A stretch of 64,000 nt of DNA from Doryteuthis pealeii. Lineage: Eukaryota; Mollusca; Cephalopoda; Myopsida; Loliginidae. The position numbers were made by a program, and so were the translations under genes. Below the pieces are notes generated by a model that had not been told where the DNA came from, made no database searches, and was given only the letters and a program-made list of their open reading frames with translations. The stretch covers positions 73,756,131 through 73,820,130 of the forward strand of contig CM042150.1 in the NCBI GenBank assembly GCA_023376005.1. The letters are read 5' to 3'. This document shows positions 56,540 to 64,000 of the stretch, piece by piece (the stretch's first letter is position 1; each line of letters opens with the position of its first letter).

Positions 56540-57362
56540 AACTTATTTGAAACAGAGGGGGTATAATTAATGAGTAGAACAGTTTGGATACTAGCTCTTC
56601 TCATCTCACCTGGCTTTCCTACAGTGAAGAATAAAATTACAGTTATTTCGTTAAATCAAACTTAACAGAACTAAATTCCACCATTGTATGTCACCCTGCC
56701 AAAAGAAAAAAAATACCAAAAATCAGGGAATTAACCGAATTTAATGAAATTTTCAGTGTTGATATATTAATGAATAAAGGATATAAAGGATATAATGCAC
56801 CAGTTATTTTATTTAAAACTTTTACATTTTTTCAGGTCAGTTAACTTTGAACCACATATCTTTGAAAATCTGTGTTACACCTCAAAGATATGTGAAAATT
56901 TCATTAAATTCGGTTAATTCCCTGATCTTTGGTATTTTTTTTCTTTCAGCAGTGTGACATACGATGGTGGAATTTAGGTCCGTTAAGTTCGATTTAACTG
57001 TTATTTCTTTTTGTTAATGGATTTCTTTTATGATTTATTGACGGAACTTTTGCTCATATTTATTAAAATAACACTTAATAATTAGAAATGAAAATACCTA
57101 AAAAATATTTATTCAAATCAAATAAGTTCAGTATGTAAATTACCTTTCCTGTTCACACTGTAAACTGTAATTTGTTAGTATATATTAATGCAATTTCATG
57201 TAGATAAGGTCAGCAGTATTTATAATATAAAGCAATTTTATTATTAATAAAGATTTAAATAAAAAATAAGATCATGGAGAATGAGATGTAAATAACTAAG
57301 AGAATTTTGACATTGGTGGTGACAGTTTCACTTACAGGCACATAATCTCCATTATAATAAGA
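56540..57362 (-). mobile_element. Helitron-like element (Helitron 5), relative of Helitron 4, with nested insertion
   Basis: The plus-strand order matches 32,234-32,852: AAACAGAGGGGGTATAAT, GTTAATGGATTTC, CACACTGTAAAC, AAGCAATTTTATTA, ATCATGGAGAATGAGATG, CATAATCTCCATTATAATAA and then GA (the TC start on the minus strand) at 57,361-57,362. The CTAG/hairpin end has not been found: sequence left of about 56,540 has diverged or been lost. A 349-bp palindromic element interrupts it. Confidence 0.75.
56650..56998. mobile_element. Palindromic (MITE-like) insertion inside Helitron 5
   Basis: The ends GTTAAATCAAACTTAAC and GTTAAGTTCGATTTAAC are inverse complements, and the arms stay complementary for about 100 bases each (56,650-56,757 with 56,896-56,998). 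An 8-bp sequence GTTATTTC flanks it at 56,642-56,649 and 57,000-57,007. The empty site is seen in Helitron 4 at about 32,470-32,480. The 8-bp duplication is compatible with a hAT-type origin but does not prove it. Confidence 0.85.
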
Positions 57363-57806
57363 TATAGAAGTAAATTGAAAATGTCTTTAGAACAAGGATG
57401 TTAATTTGAATCTGTTTGGCTCAGTTTCCATTATTTAATTATTTCTATATTAGATATGTGCAAAAATTCCCAGCATCCATTAAAATGCATACACAATTGA
57501 AGATTGTTTTTGAATATTCTGCTTTTTTTTCTTGTGTTGAGAAAGAATAAAAGATTAGAAATAGTGGCAGTGTGTGTGTTGTTCTTTTTCAAATTGGGTA
57601 AAATAGGAACAGAAATGAAAAATATGATTTATGGATTTTTTGTGATGAAAGATGAATTTGTCTTGGTGGACAAATCATGCATCAGTAAGCTATAAGAATT
57701 TGGAAGTGATGACTTTCAAGCACTTTTAAATGATGACCATACAATGTATTGTTGGAATTGGGTGAGAAACTTGGTATTGATCACTCAACAATTCTAAGAT
57801 GTTCAC
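57363..57806. other. AT-rich DNA, nothing recognised
   Basis: No gene or element recognised. Confidence 0.4.
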
Positions 57807-57807
57807 A

Positions 57808-57809
<2 letters not shown>

Positions 57810-57850
<41 letters not shown>
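57810..57850. repeat. (TG)n microsatellite
   Basis: About 20 TG units followed by a short G-run. Confidence 0.97.
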
Positions 57851-57853
<3 letters not shown>

Positions 57854-57859
57854 GGGGGG

Positions 57860-58335
57860 CAAAGTAAAAATAGGATGGACTTTTCCACATGAATTGTCAG
57901 AACAAAAACATTGGACAGTGTCTCACCAACAGCATTTCATTTCTGGCCAGACATGAAAACACTTTTTTGGTGGGGGTGGGGGTACAGAATATTGTTATTA
58001 GAGATGAAAAGTTGTTTCACTCTAAAGTGTCAGAAATGATGAGTTGATCTAAGACAGCCTGTAGCATCAAAAGTGAAACCTAATCTTTTTTGGGAAAAAA
58101 TGTTTGTGCTCTCTTTTTGATGGAATATGAAATGTTTACTGTTTTATGGATTGTTAAAGTCTGGGGAAACTGCAAGGTGTTATAGTCTTATCACCTTAAA
58201 AGTTTGTGTTCTGTAGAGGCTATTTTTAGGTCAAACAAGGTCAGAAAGATATTGCCACGTGACAATACTCTTCTTCCGTTCAATCAATACAACATTCTTT
58301 ATCTGGTCAAAAATTTAAAGACATCTTTGATTTGT
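57860..58335. other. AT-rich DNA, nothing recognised
   Basis: Includes a G-rich string near 57,968-57,984. No gene. Confidence 0.4.
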
Positions 58336-58339
58336 ATTA

Positions 58340-58790
58340 TATAGATTTTTTGTTACTATTGTCCTCATCTTTATTGGTATATGCACAATATTTTGACTGA
58401 TATGCTCTCTGGCCTTCCTCAGGTGTTTTTTGTTGAATTCATGAACCTTCTTGTCAAATCAGGAGCCTTCATGGAACTTCAAACCGAACCCTTTATTTAA
58501 TCCATTGGGGTAGATAGTTCTCATTCTGTTAACCATGATCAGGTATAAGTATTCTATGTTATTTTTGCCGGTAGTCATTGATCCTGCAACCTCCTGATGA
58601 TTGTAACTTAACTGTATTAAGTCAACCCTTATATCCATTGTGCCATGTGTCCAACATGGACAAGAAAAACCTGAAGAAGGCCGAAGGGCACATCAACCAA
58701 AATTTTGTGTATATAACAATAAAGATGAGTTCAACAGTCTGAAATATCTAAATAATACAAATTATCAAGCCTCACTTCAAAAATTCAGAC
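58340..58790. mobile_element. Inverted-repeat element with tRNA-like core and hammerhead-derived arms (copy B)
   Basis: Homologous to copy A at 24,101-24,552 in the same order: arm with GTCCTCATCTTTATTG, reversed CTGAGGAAGGCC string, AACCTTCTTG modules, ACCCTTTATTTAATCCATTG, B-box-like AGGATCAATGAC (58,574-58,585 minus), A-box-like TGGCACAATGGATATAAGG (58,627-58,645 minus), and a right arm with CCTGAAGAAGGCCGAAGGGC. Both arms here retain the hammerhead-derived string facing inward and outward. The arms are more diverged than in copy A, indicating greater age. Confidence 0.68.
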
Positions 58791-59650
58791 AAATAACATT
58801 TTTGATGTTCAAAATTTTACAGATAACTCATAACTTTTGTTTCCTAATGTAACATTCTTGTTGAAAAATGTCTTTATAAAAATATCCACATTATTTGTGC
58901 TTGGCTTTTCTGTTGATTTGGCCCTGTGGTTATTTCCTTTCTATTTTTATGTCTAAAACTTTCATAAGCAAATGCTCACAAGATTTCTCCTAAGTTTTTG
59001 TCAATTTGTTCTGAAAATAAACTTGGCAACAAGAAAAGGTTAAAATATAAAGTTAAATGCTGAATGAACTTGAGATGAATTCATACAAGATGTTCAAAAC
59101 TTAATGAAATTGAATTACATAAGGCTGTGAATTTCTGGTTACAGATGTAATTTATGTATAAACAAAAAAAGAGATGATAAAAGCTTTATATTATCTTAAG
59201 ATGTTATATTTTACCCTAACATTTTGGCATTGATAGGAATCTGTGCTGTAGAGAATAACATCAAGAAGATCATTGAGAATATTGTTTATCTAAAAGATTT
59301 TCAGATCTTTGATGCATCATCAATTTAAAATTAATGCAACATTTTAAAATCTTGACTTGATTTTTTTTTCCATTCTCCTTTAAAGTGTTTATTTATTTTT
59401 ATCATTGAAATAAATATCTTGATTCCAAAACATAATGGATACATAAAACATGAAATAAACAACAACATAACATTAATAAAGAAATCATTCCAAACCAATG
59501 ATAGATAATCAGGAATAAATTTAAGTTTAATGATATCAGAATTATTAATCATCTGATAAAATGTTTATGAATTACAATAAAGTTACAATATCTAAAAGTC
59601 ACCTTTTTGTGATTATGAAATTATTGGTGGGTGCTTTTCAAGCTACATTC
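58791..59650. other. AT-rich DNA, nothing recognised
   Basis: No gene or element recognised. Confidence 0.4.
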
Positions 59651-59654
59651 AATT

Positions 59655-59875
59655 TAATTATATAATAAATATTGATACACATGTTCCTAAATCTTCTGTC
59701 TGTTATCATCCTGCAACACCCTCTGGTTAAAAATGAGACTGTCCAAATTGCTCAAGATGCAATGCAAAAAATGTAAATCTACATTATCTGGTGTTGCATA
59801 ATCACAGATTTCTTATTTGTCCCATTTTCTTTCACACAATTTTAAAAATGAAACATTCCAAATGGTCTTGCATCG
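59655..59875 (+). repeat. Dispersed repeat D (copy 1)
   Basis: GTTATCATCCTGCAACACCC, TCTGGTTAAAAATGAGAC, GATGCAATGCAAAAAATG and GAAACATTCC. Matches 63,710-63,908 in the same orientation over about 200 bases. Confidence 0.7.
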
Positions 59876-60165
59876 CTTAAATGCCCAACGTAAAATCAAA
59901 ATTAATTGAAAACAAAAAGTTACATGTTTGTTTTATTTGTAATATTAAAATTGTAAAATACGGAATATATTATGGTAATTTTTATCTTCTGTTGTCCCAG
60001 CCTCATGCCTTAATTTACTCTATGTTTTAATGAAGCAAATTAATGTAGATATTTCAATCACCTCCCACCAGATTTTTATCAGAAAATCAATGTAAATATT
60101 TTACAACCCTGTTTTTATCATACTGTGGTATATCTACAGGTCTCACTAGCATAAAAATAATATGA
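59876..60165. other. AT-rich DNA, nothing recognised
   Basis: No gene or element recognised. Confidence 0.4.
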
Positions 60166-60169
60166 TTTG

Positions 60170-60585
60170 TACACAGTTATATGGTTTTAGATATTTCAAG
60201 CAATCATATGCCTTCAAGTATAATTCTGATTATATAATTTCAAGTATAGTTTTAAGTATTCCAATCTAATACTAAGTATTATATATATCTATCTATATAT
60301 TGATATACATATCTATTAAAGTTTGACTTTTTATACCCCAGTTTATAAAAAGGGTAACTGTGTTCTTTAAGCGAGAATAAAACAACTCAACACACTCTGA
60401 TAACAGGTTAAGAACTGAATTTTATTTCAAGGATTTGGCGCCAGTCGTGTATGTATGTGCGCATGTCAAGTATTTGTGCGTGCTGTTGACCAGAGTGACC
60501 CAGCTTTATTTGTGAGGTCACAACAATATCTATATATTTATATATATCCAAATTAAGTATTCCAATCTAATACTAATAATTTTAA
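60170..60585 (+). repeat. Degenerate ~45-bp minisatellite (locus 3), interrupted
   Basis: Units with CAGTTATATGGTTTTAG, TTTCAAGTATAG and AAGTATTCCAATCTAATACTA appear at 60,170-60,280. AAGTATTCCAATCTAATACTAATAATT resumes at 60,556. A 265-bp unrelated block interrupts the array. Confidence 0.65.
60290..60548. mobile_element. GC-richer insertion, LTR-like fragment (tentative)
   Basis: Flanked by short TATCTATATAT repeats at both sides. It contains AGAATAAAAC (polyadenylation-like), and GGATTTGGCGCCAGTCGTG, where TGGCGCC resembles a retroelement primer-binding site. On the minus strand it opens TGTTGTGACCTCAC. No polyprotein frame, and ends are not certain. Confidence 0.35.
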
Positions 60586-60589
60586 AATA

Positions 60590-60905
60590 GGCTTATTTGG
60601 CTCATAGATGAGTGGTAGGTACTACCACTCCTGGTCAGAGGGGAACTGAGAGTAATGGAAAGGAAAAGGTGAATCCACACACCCTACAACTCCAAAACTT
60701 GAACCTTACATGCAATTCAATGTTATATCCATTGGGGTCGGTGGTTAACTACAAATCAACAATCTTCTACATATACATAGAGAACTGGAAGAACAAGACA
60801 AACACTCTTAACATGAAGTAGATTAAACTGTTTTATTCTATACTGCATATAATCTAAATATTACATAAGTTGTTTATAAAAACAATAATAATGATAATAA
60901 TGATA
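60590..60905. other. AT-rich DNA with a short GC-richer block
   Basis: The 60,612-60,821 frame has no recognisable motif. ATA-repeat DNA follows at 60,885-60,905. Confidence 0.35.
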
Positions 60906-60907
60906 CA

Positions 60908-61150
60908 TACCTAGATCTTGCTAGAGAGATAAGAAAGCTGTGGAACATGAAGGTAACATGATATCAACTGTAGTTGGTGCTCTCGGAACAGTACACAAAG
61001 GCCTGGAAAAGAGACTGGTGAAGTGATGATAAAAGGAAGAATGAAGACCATCCAGATCACAGTACTGTTAAAATTAGCTAGAATACTTAGAAGAGTTTTA
61101 GAAACCTGAGGAGACTTGCTGTCACTCAGACCGGTGAAAAGGCACCAGTT
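60908..61150 (+). pseudogene. Non-LTR retrotransposon C-terminal remnant (copy 4)
   Basis: Opens with LDLAREIRKLWNMKVT, a very good match to the endonuclease-tail block of copy 3, followed in other phases by VVGALGTV-like and RILRRVLET-like residues. An AAT/GATAATA simple-repeat tail follows (61,180-61,250). Inactivated by stops and frameshifts. Confidence 0.72.
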
Positions 61151-61751
61151 AAAACTGGTCAGAAAAACTCACATGCAGTAATAATGATAAAATAATGATA
61201 GTAATAAGTAATAATGATAATAGTAATAAATAATAATAATAATAACATAACATACTACTTTCTCCCCCAAAATAGCTAAAATATATATCTTGGATCTTAT
61301 ACATAGATTTGAGATAGGTATTTACCCAATACATTCCCATGGGTATAATGTGATACAAGGTCACAAATATAAGTGAGGATTGAACTCACTAAGTTGCTAA
61401 CCATTATACCATTAATTAGCGATGAATTTCAATTGGTTTAATACCTTGTGCATTGAAAAACTGAATAACTGCATGAACTTCACACTTAGAGGTAGTCAAT
61501 TGGAAGCTCCATCAGAAACAACTGCCAAGCCAAAACTGAGTGTAGCAGCAATGCAGGTTTACACACAACAAATACAACAGTGTTGCCAATAGCCACACAA
61601 ACAGTTTCTCTGCATCCCCAACACTTTGGAGACCTTACTTTTGGGAGTACCCTCATGTAAATTGTCAAATGAAATATATAAAGGTACACAATTTACACAA
61701 TTGACTAACAAAACTTAATTATTTTTTTAAATCTGGATTTTTGAGATGGCA

Positions 61752-61755
<4 letters not shown>
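61151..61755. other. AT-rich DNA, AAT-rich tail and unclassified sequence
   Basis: No gene recognised. The 67-residue minus frame at 61,486-61,689 shows no motif. Confidence 0.35.
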
Positions 61756-61786
<31 letters not shown>

Positions 61787-62005
61787 TATTATTATACGGA
61801 CTTTTCATATAAATTTTAATTGCTGAAGTTATAGCAAGTCTCCTCAGGTCTGTAAGACTCTTCTAAGTATTCTAGCTGATTTTAACTCTGAATTCAAAAT
61901 CTGCTTGGAAAAAAATTGACCTTATGTCACATCCTATCCTGTCGTTACTTATATACTTGTTATTTACTAGGCTCTGATTAGCCTGGTATGGCTAAAGTAT
62001 CTGCC
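61756..62005 (-). mobile_element. LINE/SINE tail fragment, minus strand
   Basis: An (ATT)n run (61,756-61,797) is the 3' tail in reverse. It is preceded on the minus strand by AGCTAGAATACTTAGAAGAG and CAGACCTGAGGAGACTTGC, the end of the non-LTR module seen in copies 1-4. It is fused to the shared SINE-type module (GGTCAATTTTTTTCC, TTTGAATTCAGAGTT and CCATACCAGGC). Confidence 0.6.
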
Positions 62006-62822
62006 ATTATTAGGTCACTCCCATCTAAATAGTGAGAAGGCTTATTGCTTTTTAACTTTGGTGCTGTAAGTAGATATATTTTCTTATTTCACTTTGATTT
62101 ACTAAACCACATCTGCTTCTACTAACCTCTATGTTTCATGCACACTTTTTGTACCTTTCAACTAGGTTAGTTTCTTTCTAATTGAGACAATTTCTTTATT
62201 TCCATTTCTTCACATGTTTATTAGAGAATGTAATTTACTAAATCGTGGCAATAAAATTTCTCCTCTTTTAAAAACATTATTTTTCGATGTTGTGTTAAAT
62301 CTGGAAATAGTAATTTCAACAGCACCTCCTTCTTCTTCTTTTTCCTTACCAGAATTTAAACTGTTTATTAATAATTCAAAGTTTTCATTGATCTAATGAC
62401 AGATGATTATTCTTTAAATTAAGCTAAAATTACTGTCACTTTATGATATTATTAAAATAGTATTAAAGTTAGTGCAAGTGAAAATGCTGAACATGTTGAT
62501 ATAAGGAAAGATTATAGATTTTTTTATCATCATAAGAGTTTCATCATTTTCTTTTCTTTTTTTCTCATAATAGATTAATAAATTAAATGAATTTTGGCAT
62601 CCAGAGTAGATGAGGTGTTAGCCAAAAGTTTGAGTTATATTAAGAGTACAAGAAAAGCAAATGTACAGACTTTTGCACTATGCTTTGTGGGAAGTAACTT
62701 GTGTTATATCCCTAACCAAGGAAATTACTTCAAAGGAGACAGTAGAGATTATATGTTAGGGTAAATGTCAAATTCCCAGAATTTTTGGATAGCATATTGT
62801 ATAAACTCAACAAACTAAAAGT
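62006..62822. other. AT-rich DNA, nothing recognised
   Basis: No gene or element recognised. Confidence 0.4.
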
Positions 62823-62823
62823 T

Positions 62824-62879
<56 letters not shown>

Positions 62880-62880
62880 T
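62824..62880. repeat. (TACA)n(CA)n(TA)n microsatellite
   Basis: A compound simple repeat directly 5' of the tRNA-hammerhead composite. Confidence 0.97.
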
Positions 62881-63153
62881 TGGAGGATGGCTTTTTTGCC
62901 GACAATTTTTGGAGGATATGTGCTTAATTGAAGTCATACCTAATTTTGAAAATTAATTAGTTAATAATTAATGAATTTAGGCGGGCAAAATTAGGTATGA
63001 CTTCAATTAAGCACATATCCTCCAAAAATTGTCAGCAAAAAAGCCATATCAAAAATAAACACATCGTTTGTTTACTTACTTTCATACTGTCGTGTGATAA
63101 GTCCCCAAAAAGTGGTATATAAATAAGTTCAAAATGAACGAAGAATCTGGGAT

Positions 63154-63217
63154 AGGCCAGCTGGTGTAGTGGTTAGAATCCCCGCCTGTCAGCTTGGCAG
63201 TCAAGGTTTCAAGTCAC
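63154..63217 (+). promoter_or_regulatory. tRNA-like segment with A and B boxes
   Basis: A-box TGGTGTAGTGG (63,162-63,172) and B-box-like GGTTTCAAGTC (63,205-63,215) are 43 bases apart start to start. The middle AATCCCCGCCTGTCAGC strongly recalls the tRNA-Asp (GTC) anticodon arm; Val/Glu-type heads are also similar. Acceptor stem pairing is absent, so it is tRNA-derived and not a functional tRNA gene. Confidence 0.75.
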
Positions 63218-63244
63218 ACACAGAGCAGTCTCCCATGTCTATAA

Positions 63245-63286
63245 CCTTGCTGATGAGACCTAATAGGTCGAAATGTACATACAGGG
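63245..63286 (+). ncRNA. Type I hammerhead ribozyme motif (complete)
   Basis: CTGATGA (63,250-63,256) and GAAA (63,270-63,273) are intact. Stem II is GACC/GGTC (63,257-63,260 with 63,266-63,269, loop TAATA). Stem III is A-T and T-A pairs (63,273-63,274 with 63,279-63,280) around a GTAC loop. The expected cleavage triplet is ATA (63,279-63,281), which fits the NUH rule. Stem I is CCTTG/CAGGG (63,245-63,249 with 63,282-63,286, one wobble). It begins 29 bases after the tRNA-like B box. Confidence 0.8.
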
Positions 63287-63461
63287 ATTGACATTTTCGA
63301 TTTGTTTAGCTTTACATTTGAACATATATGCCCACCTAGATTCATTAATTATTAACGAATTGATTTTCAAAATTAGGTATGACTTCAATTAAGCACATAT
63401 CCTCCAAAAATTGTCGGCAAAAAAGCCATATCAAAAATAAACACATCGTTTGTTTACTTAC

Positions 63462-63466
<5 letters not shown>

Positions 63467-63496
<30 letters not shown>
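63467..63496. repeat. (TA)n microsatellite
   Basis: A TA run of about 28 bases that abuts the 3' end of the composite. Confidence 0.97.
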
Positions 63497-63497
<1 letters not shown>

Positions 63498-63709
63498 TTA
63501 ATAGTTATAAATGGTAATTGTTACAATAATAGACGCATTTACTTAACAGAAGAGAGATTTACCAATTGTATCTAATATTGTTCTGTGAAAAATTTAATGG
63601 TGTTCTGTAGAGAGATGTTTTTTTTTTTTTTTCGTAAGAGTGACATTTAGAGATTTATCAATTTGAATATTTTTTTTCTTTCTGGATTGTTAGTCCCAAT
63701 TTAGCAATA

Positions 63710-63908
63710 ATCTATATATTAATACTCTTGTTCCTTAATCTTCCAATCGTTATCATCTTGCAACACCCTCTGTTTAAAAACGAGACCGTCACAATTGTCC
63801 ATGATGAAATGCAAAAATGTAAATCTTGATTATCTAGTGATGCTTATCTGCCAAATTCTTATTTCTTATGGGTATAGTCATCTCAGCTAACTAATGGACC
63901 ATTCCATT
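63710..63908 (+). repeat. Dispersed repeat D (copy 2)
   Basis: GTTATCATCTTGCAACACCC, TCTGTTTAAAAACGAGAC, GATGAAATGCAAAAATG and ACCATTCC match 59,655-59,875 in order and orientation. Confidence 0.7.
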
Positions 63909-64000
63909 TTTATTATAAAGAAAGGCAAGAAAAAGGACATGCTACACAGAAAAAATATTATAAGAAAGAAAGAGTAAAAGATAGAGAGAGAGTTTGAGCA
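63909..64000. other. Purine-rich end of window
   Basis: GAAAG and GAGA simple sequence. The window ends inside it. Confidence 0.5.

Larger units (their letters stand above)
62881..63468 (+). mobile_element. tRNA-hammerhead composite element with inverted and direct terminal repeats
   Basis: A repeat module R (from CCTA.ATTCATTAATTATTAA through AATTAGGTATGACTTCAATT, GCACATATCCTCCAAAAATT and GCAAAAAAGCCATATC to TTTGTTTACTTACTTTCATA) occurs three times. It is inverted at about 62,884-62,984, direct at about 62,986-63,090 (5'-shortened) and direct at about 63,333-63,465. Between the two direct copies lie a tRNA-like pol III promoter (63,154-63,217) and a complete hammerhead motif (63,245-63,286). 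The layout resembles the terminal repeats of Penelope-like elements, which carry hammerheads and can be both direct and inverted, but no polymerase is present. The two direct copies are nearly identical, so the element is young relative to the rest of the window. Confidence 0.8.

Noticed and set aside
60612..60821. 69-residue frame in a GC-richer patch
   Set aside because: No recognisable domain and no supporting signals; likely part of an unclassified repeat.
63154..63225. Functional tRNA-Asp gene
   Set aside because: The anticodon-arm and box motifs are present but the acceptor stem and T stem do not pair, so it is a tRNA-derived promoter.

Overview
The window looks like an AT-rich intergenic or deep-intronic stretch of a large, repeat-laden animal genome. 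A mollusc, most likely a coleoid cephalopod (octopus or squid type), fits best. The basis is the very dense TA/CA/GA microsatellite content, Penelope-like, Helitron-like, CR1-like and other non-LTR element debris, and tRNA-headed SINEs of the kind described from cephalopods. The taxon is an inference, since no diagnostic host gene is present. I found no host protein-coding gene, rRNA or functional tRNA gene. Nearly all short open frames are chance frames in low-complexity DNA or lie inside broken mobile elements.

Layout. 1-5,430: AT-rich DNA with a pyrimidine-rich tract (530-905), a purine-rich tract (1,250-1,520), TA/TG/GA microsatellites and a less AT-rich island with degenerate tandem repeats (3,250-4,060). 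5,430-6,010: decayed 3' end of a CR1-like LINE. 6,649-11,745: a non-autonomous Helitron-like element carrying a 1-kb foldback insertion, followed by an 89-bp minisatellite array that is interrupted by a second copy of the Helitron 3' tail. 14,600-14,830: LINE reverse-transcriptase scrap. 16,270-16,690: a minus-strand Helitron remnant. 16,880-19,690: a TA-microsatellite jungle around the GIY-YIG endonuclease end of a Penelope-like element (PLE), a 150-bp palindrome and a decayed hammerhead. 20,734-22,236: a second Helitron. 22,300-23,320: a LINE mosaic. 24,100-24,560: an inverted-repeat element with a tRNA-like core. 25.6-26.4 kb: two precise hairpins. 28-44 kb: SINEs, a 619-bp Helitron (32,234-32,852), complex microsatellites and a CR1-like tail. 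45.0-45.7 kb: a higher-GC island. 47.7-48.15 kb: a 140-bp palindrome and a well-formed hammerhead ribozyme motif. 51.8-53.5 kb: a SINE and three non-LTR tails. 56.54-57.36 kb: a Helitron with a nested palindromic insertion flanked by an 8-bp duplication. 58.3-58.8 kb: a second copy of the tRNA-like inverted-repeat family. 59-64 kb: dispersed minisatellites, LINE tails and a composite at 62.88-63.47 kb holding inverted and direct repeats, a tRNA-like pol III promoter and a complete hammerhead.

How the parts relate. The most interesting signal is a recurring architecture: a terminal-repeat module (direct and/or inverted), a tRNA-like A/B-box segment, and a hammerhead-type self-cleaving ribozyme motif that is intact at 63.2 kb and eroded at 24.1 and 58.4 kb. 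PLE-associated hammerheads are established. A tRNA-promoter plus hammerhead composite resembles, by analogy, the schistosome SM-alpha elements. Here it suggests small non-autonomous elements whose pol III transcripts could cut themselves to unit length. The second theme is Helitron biology: one element's 3' tail together with downstream minisatellite occurs twice in tandem, and another copy supplies an empty site that dates a nested insertion.

All alignments were made by eye. Coordinates of repeat boundaries are good to a few bases where stated precisely and to about 10-30 bases otherwise.
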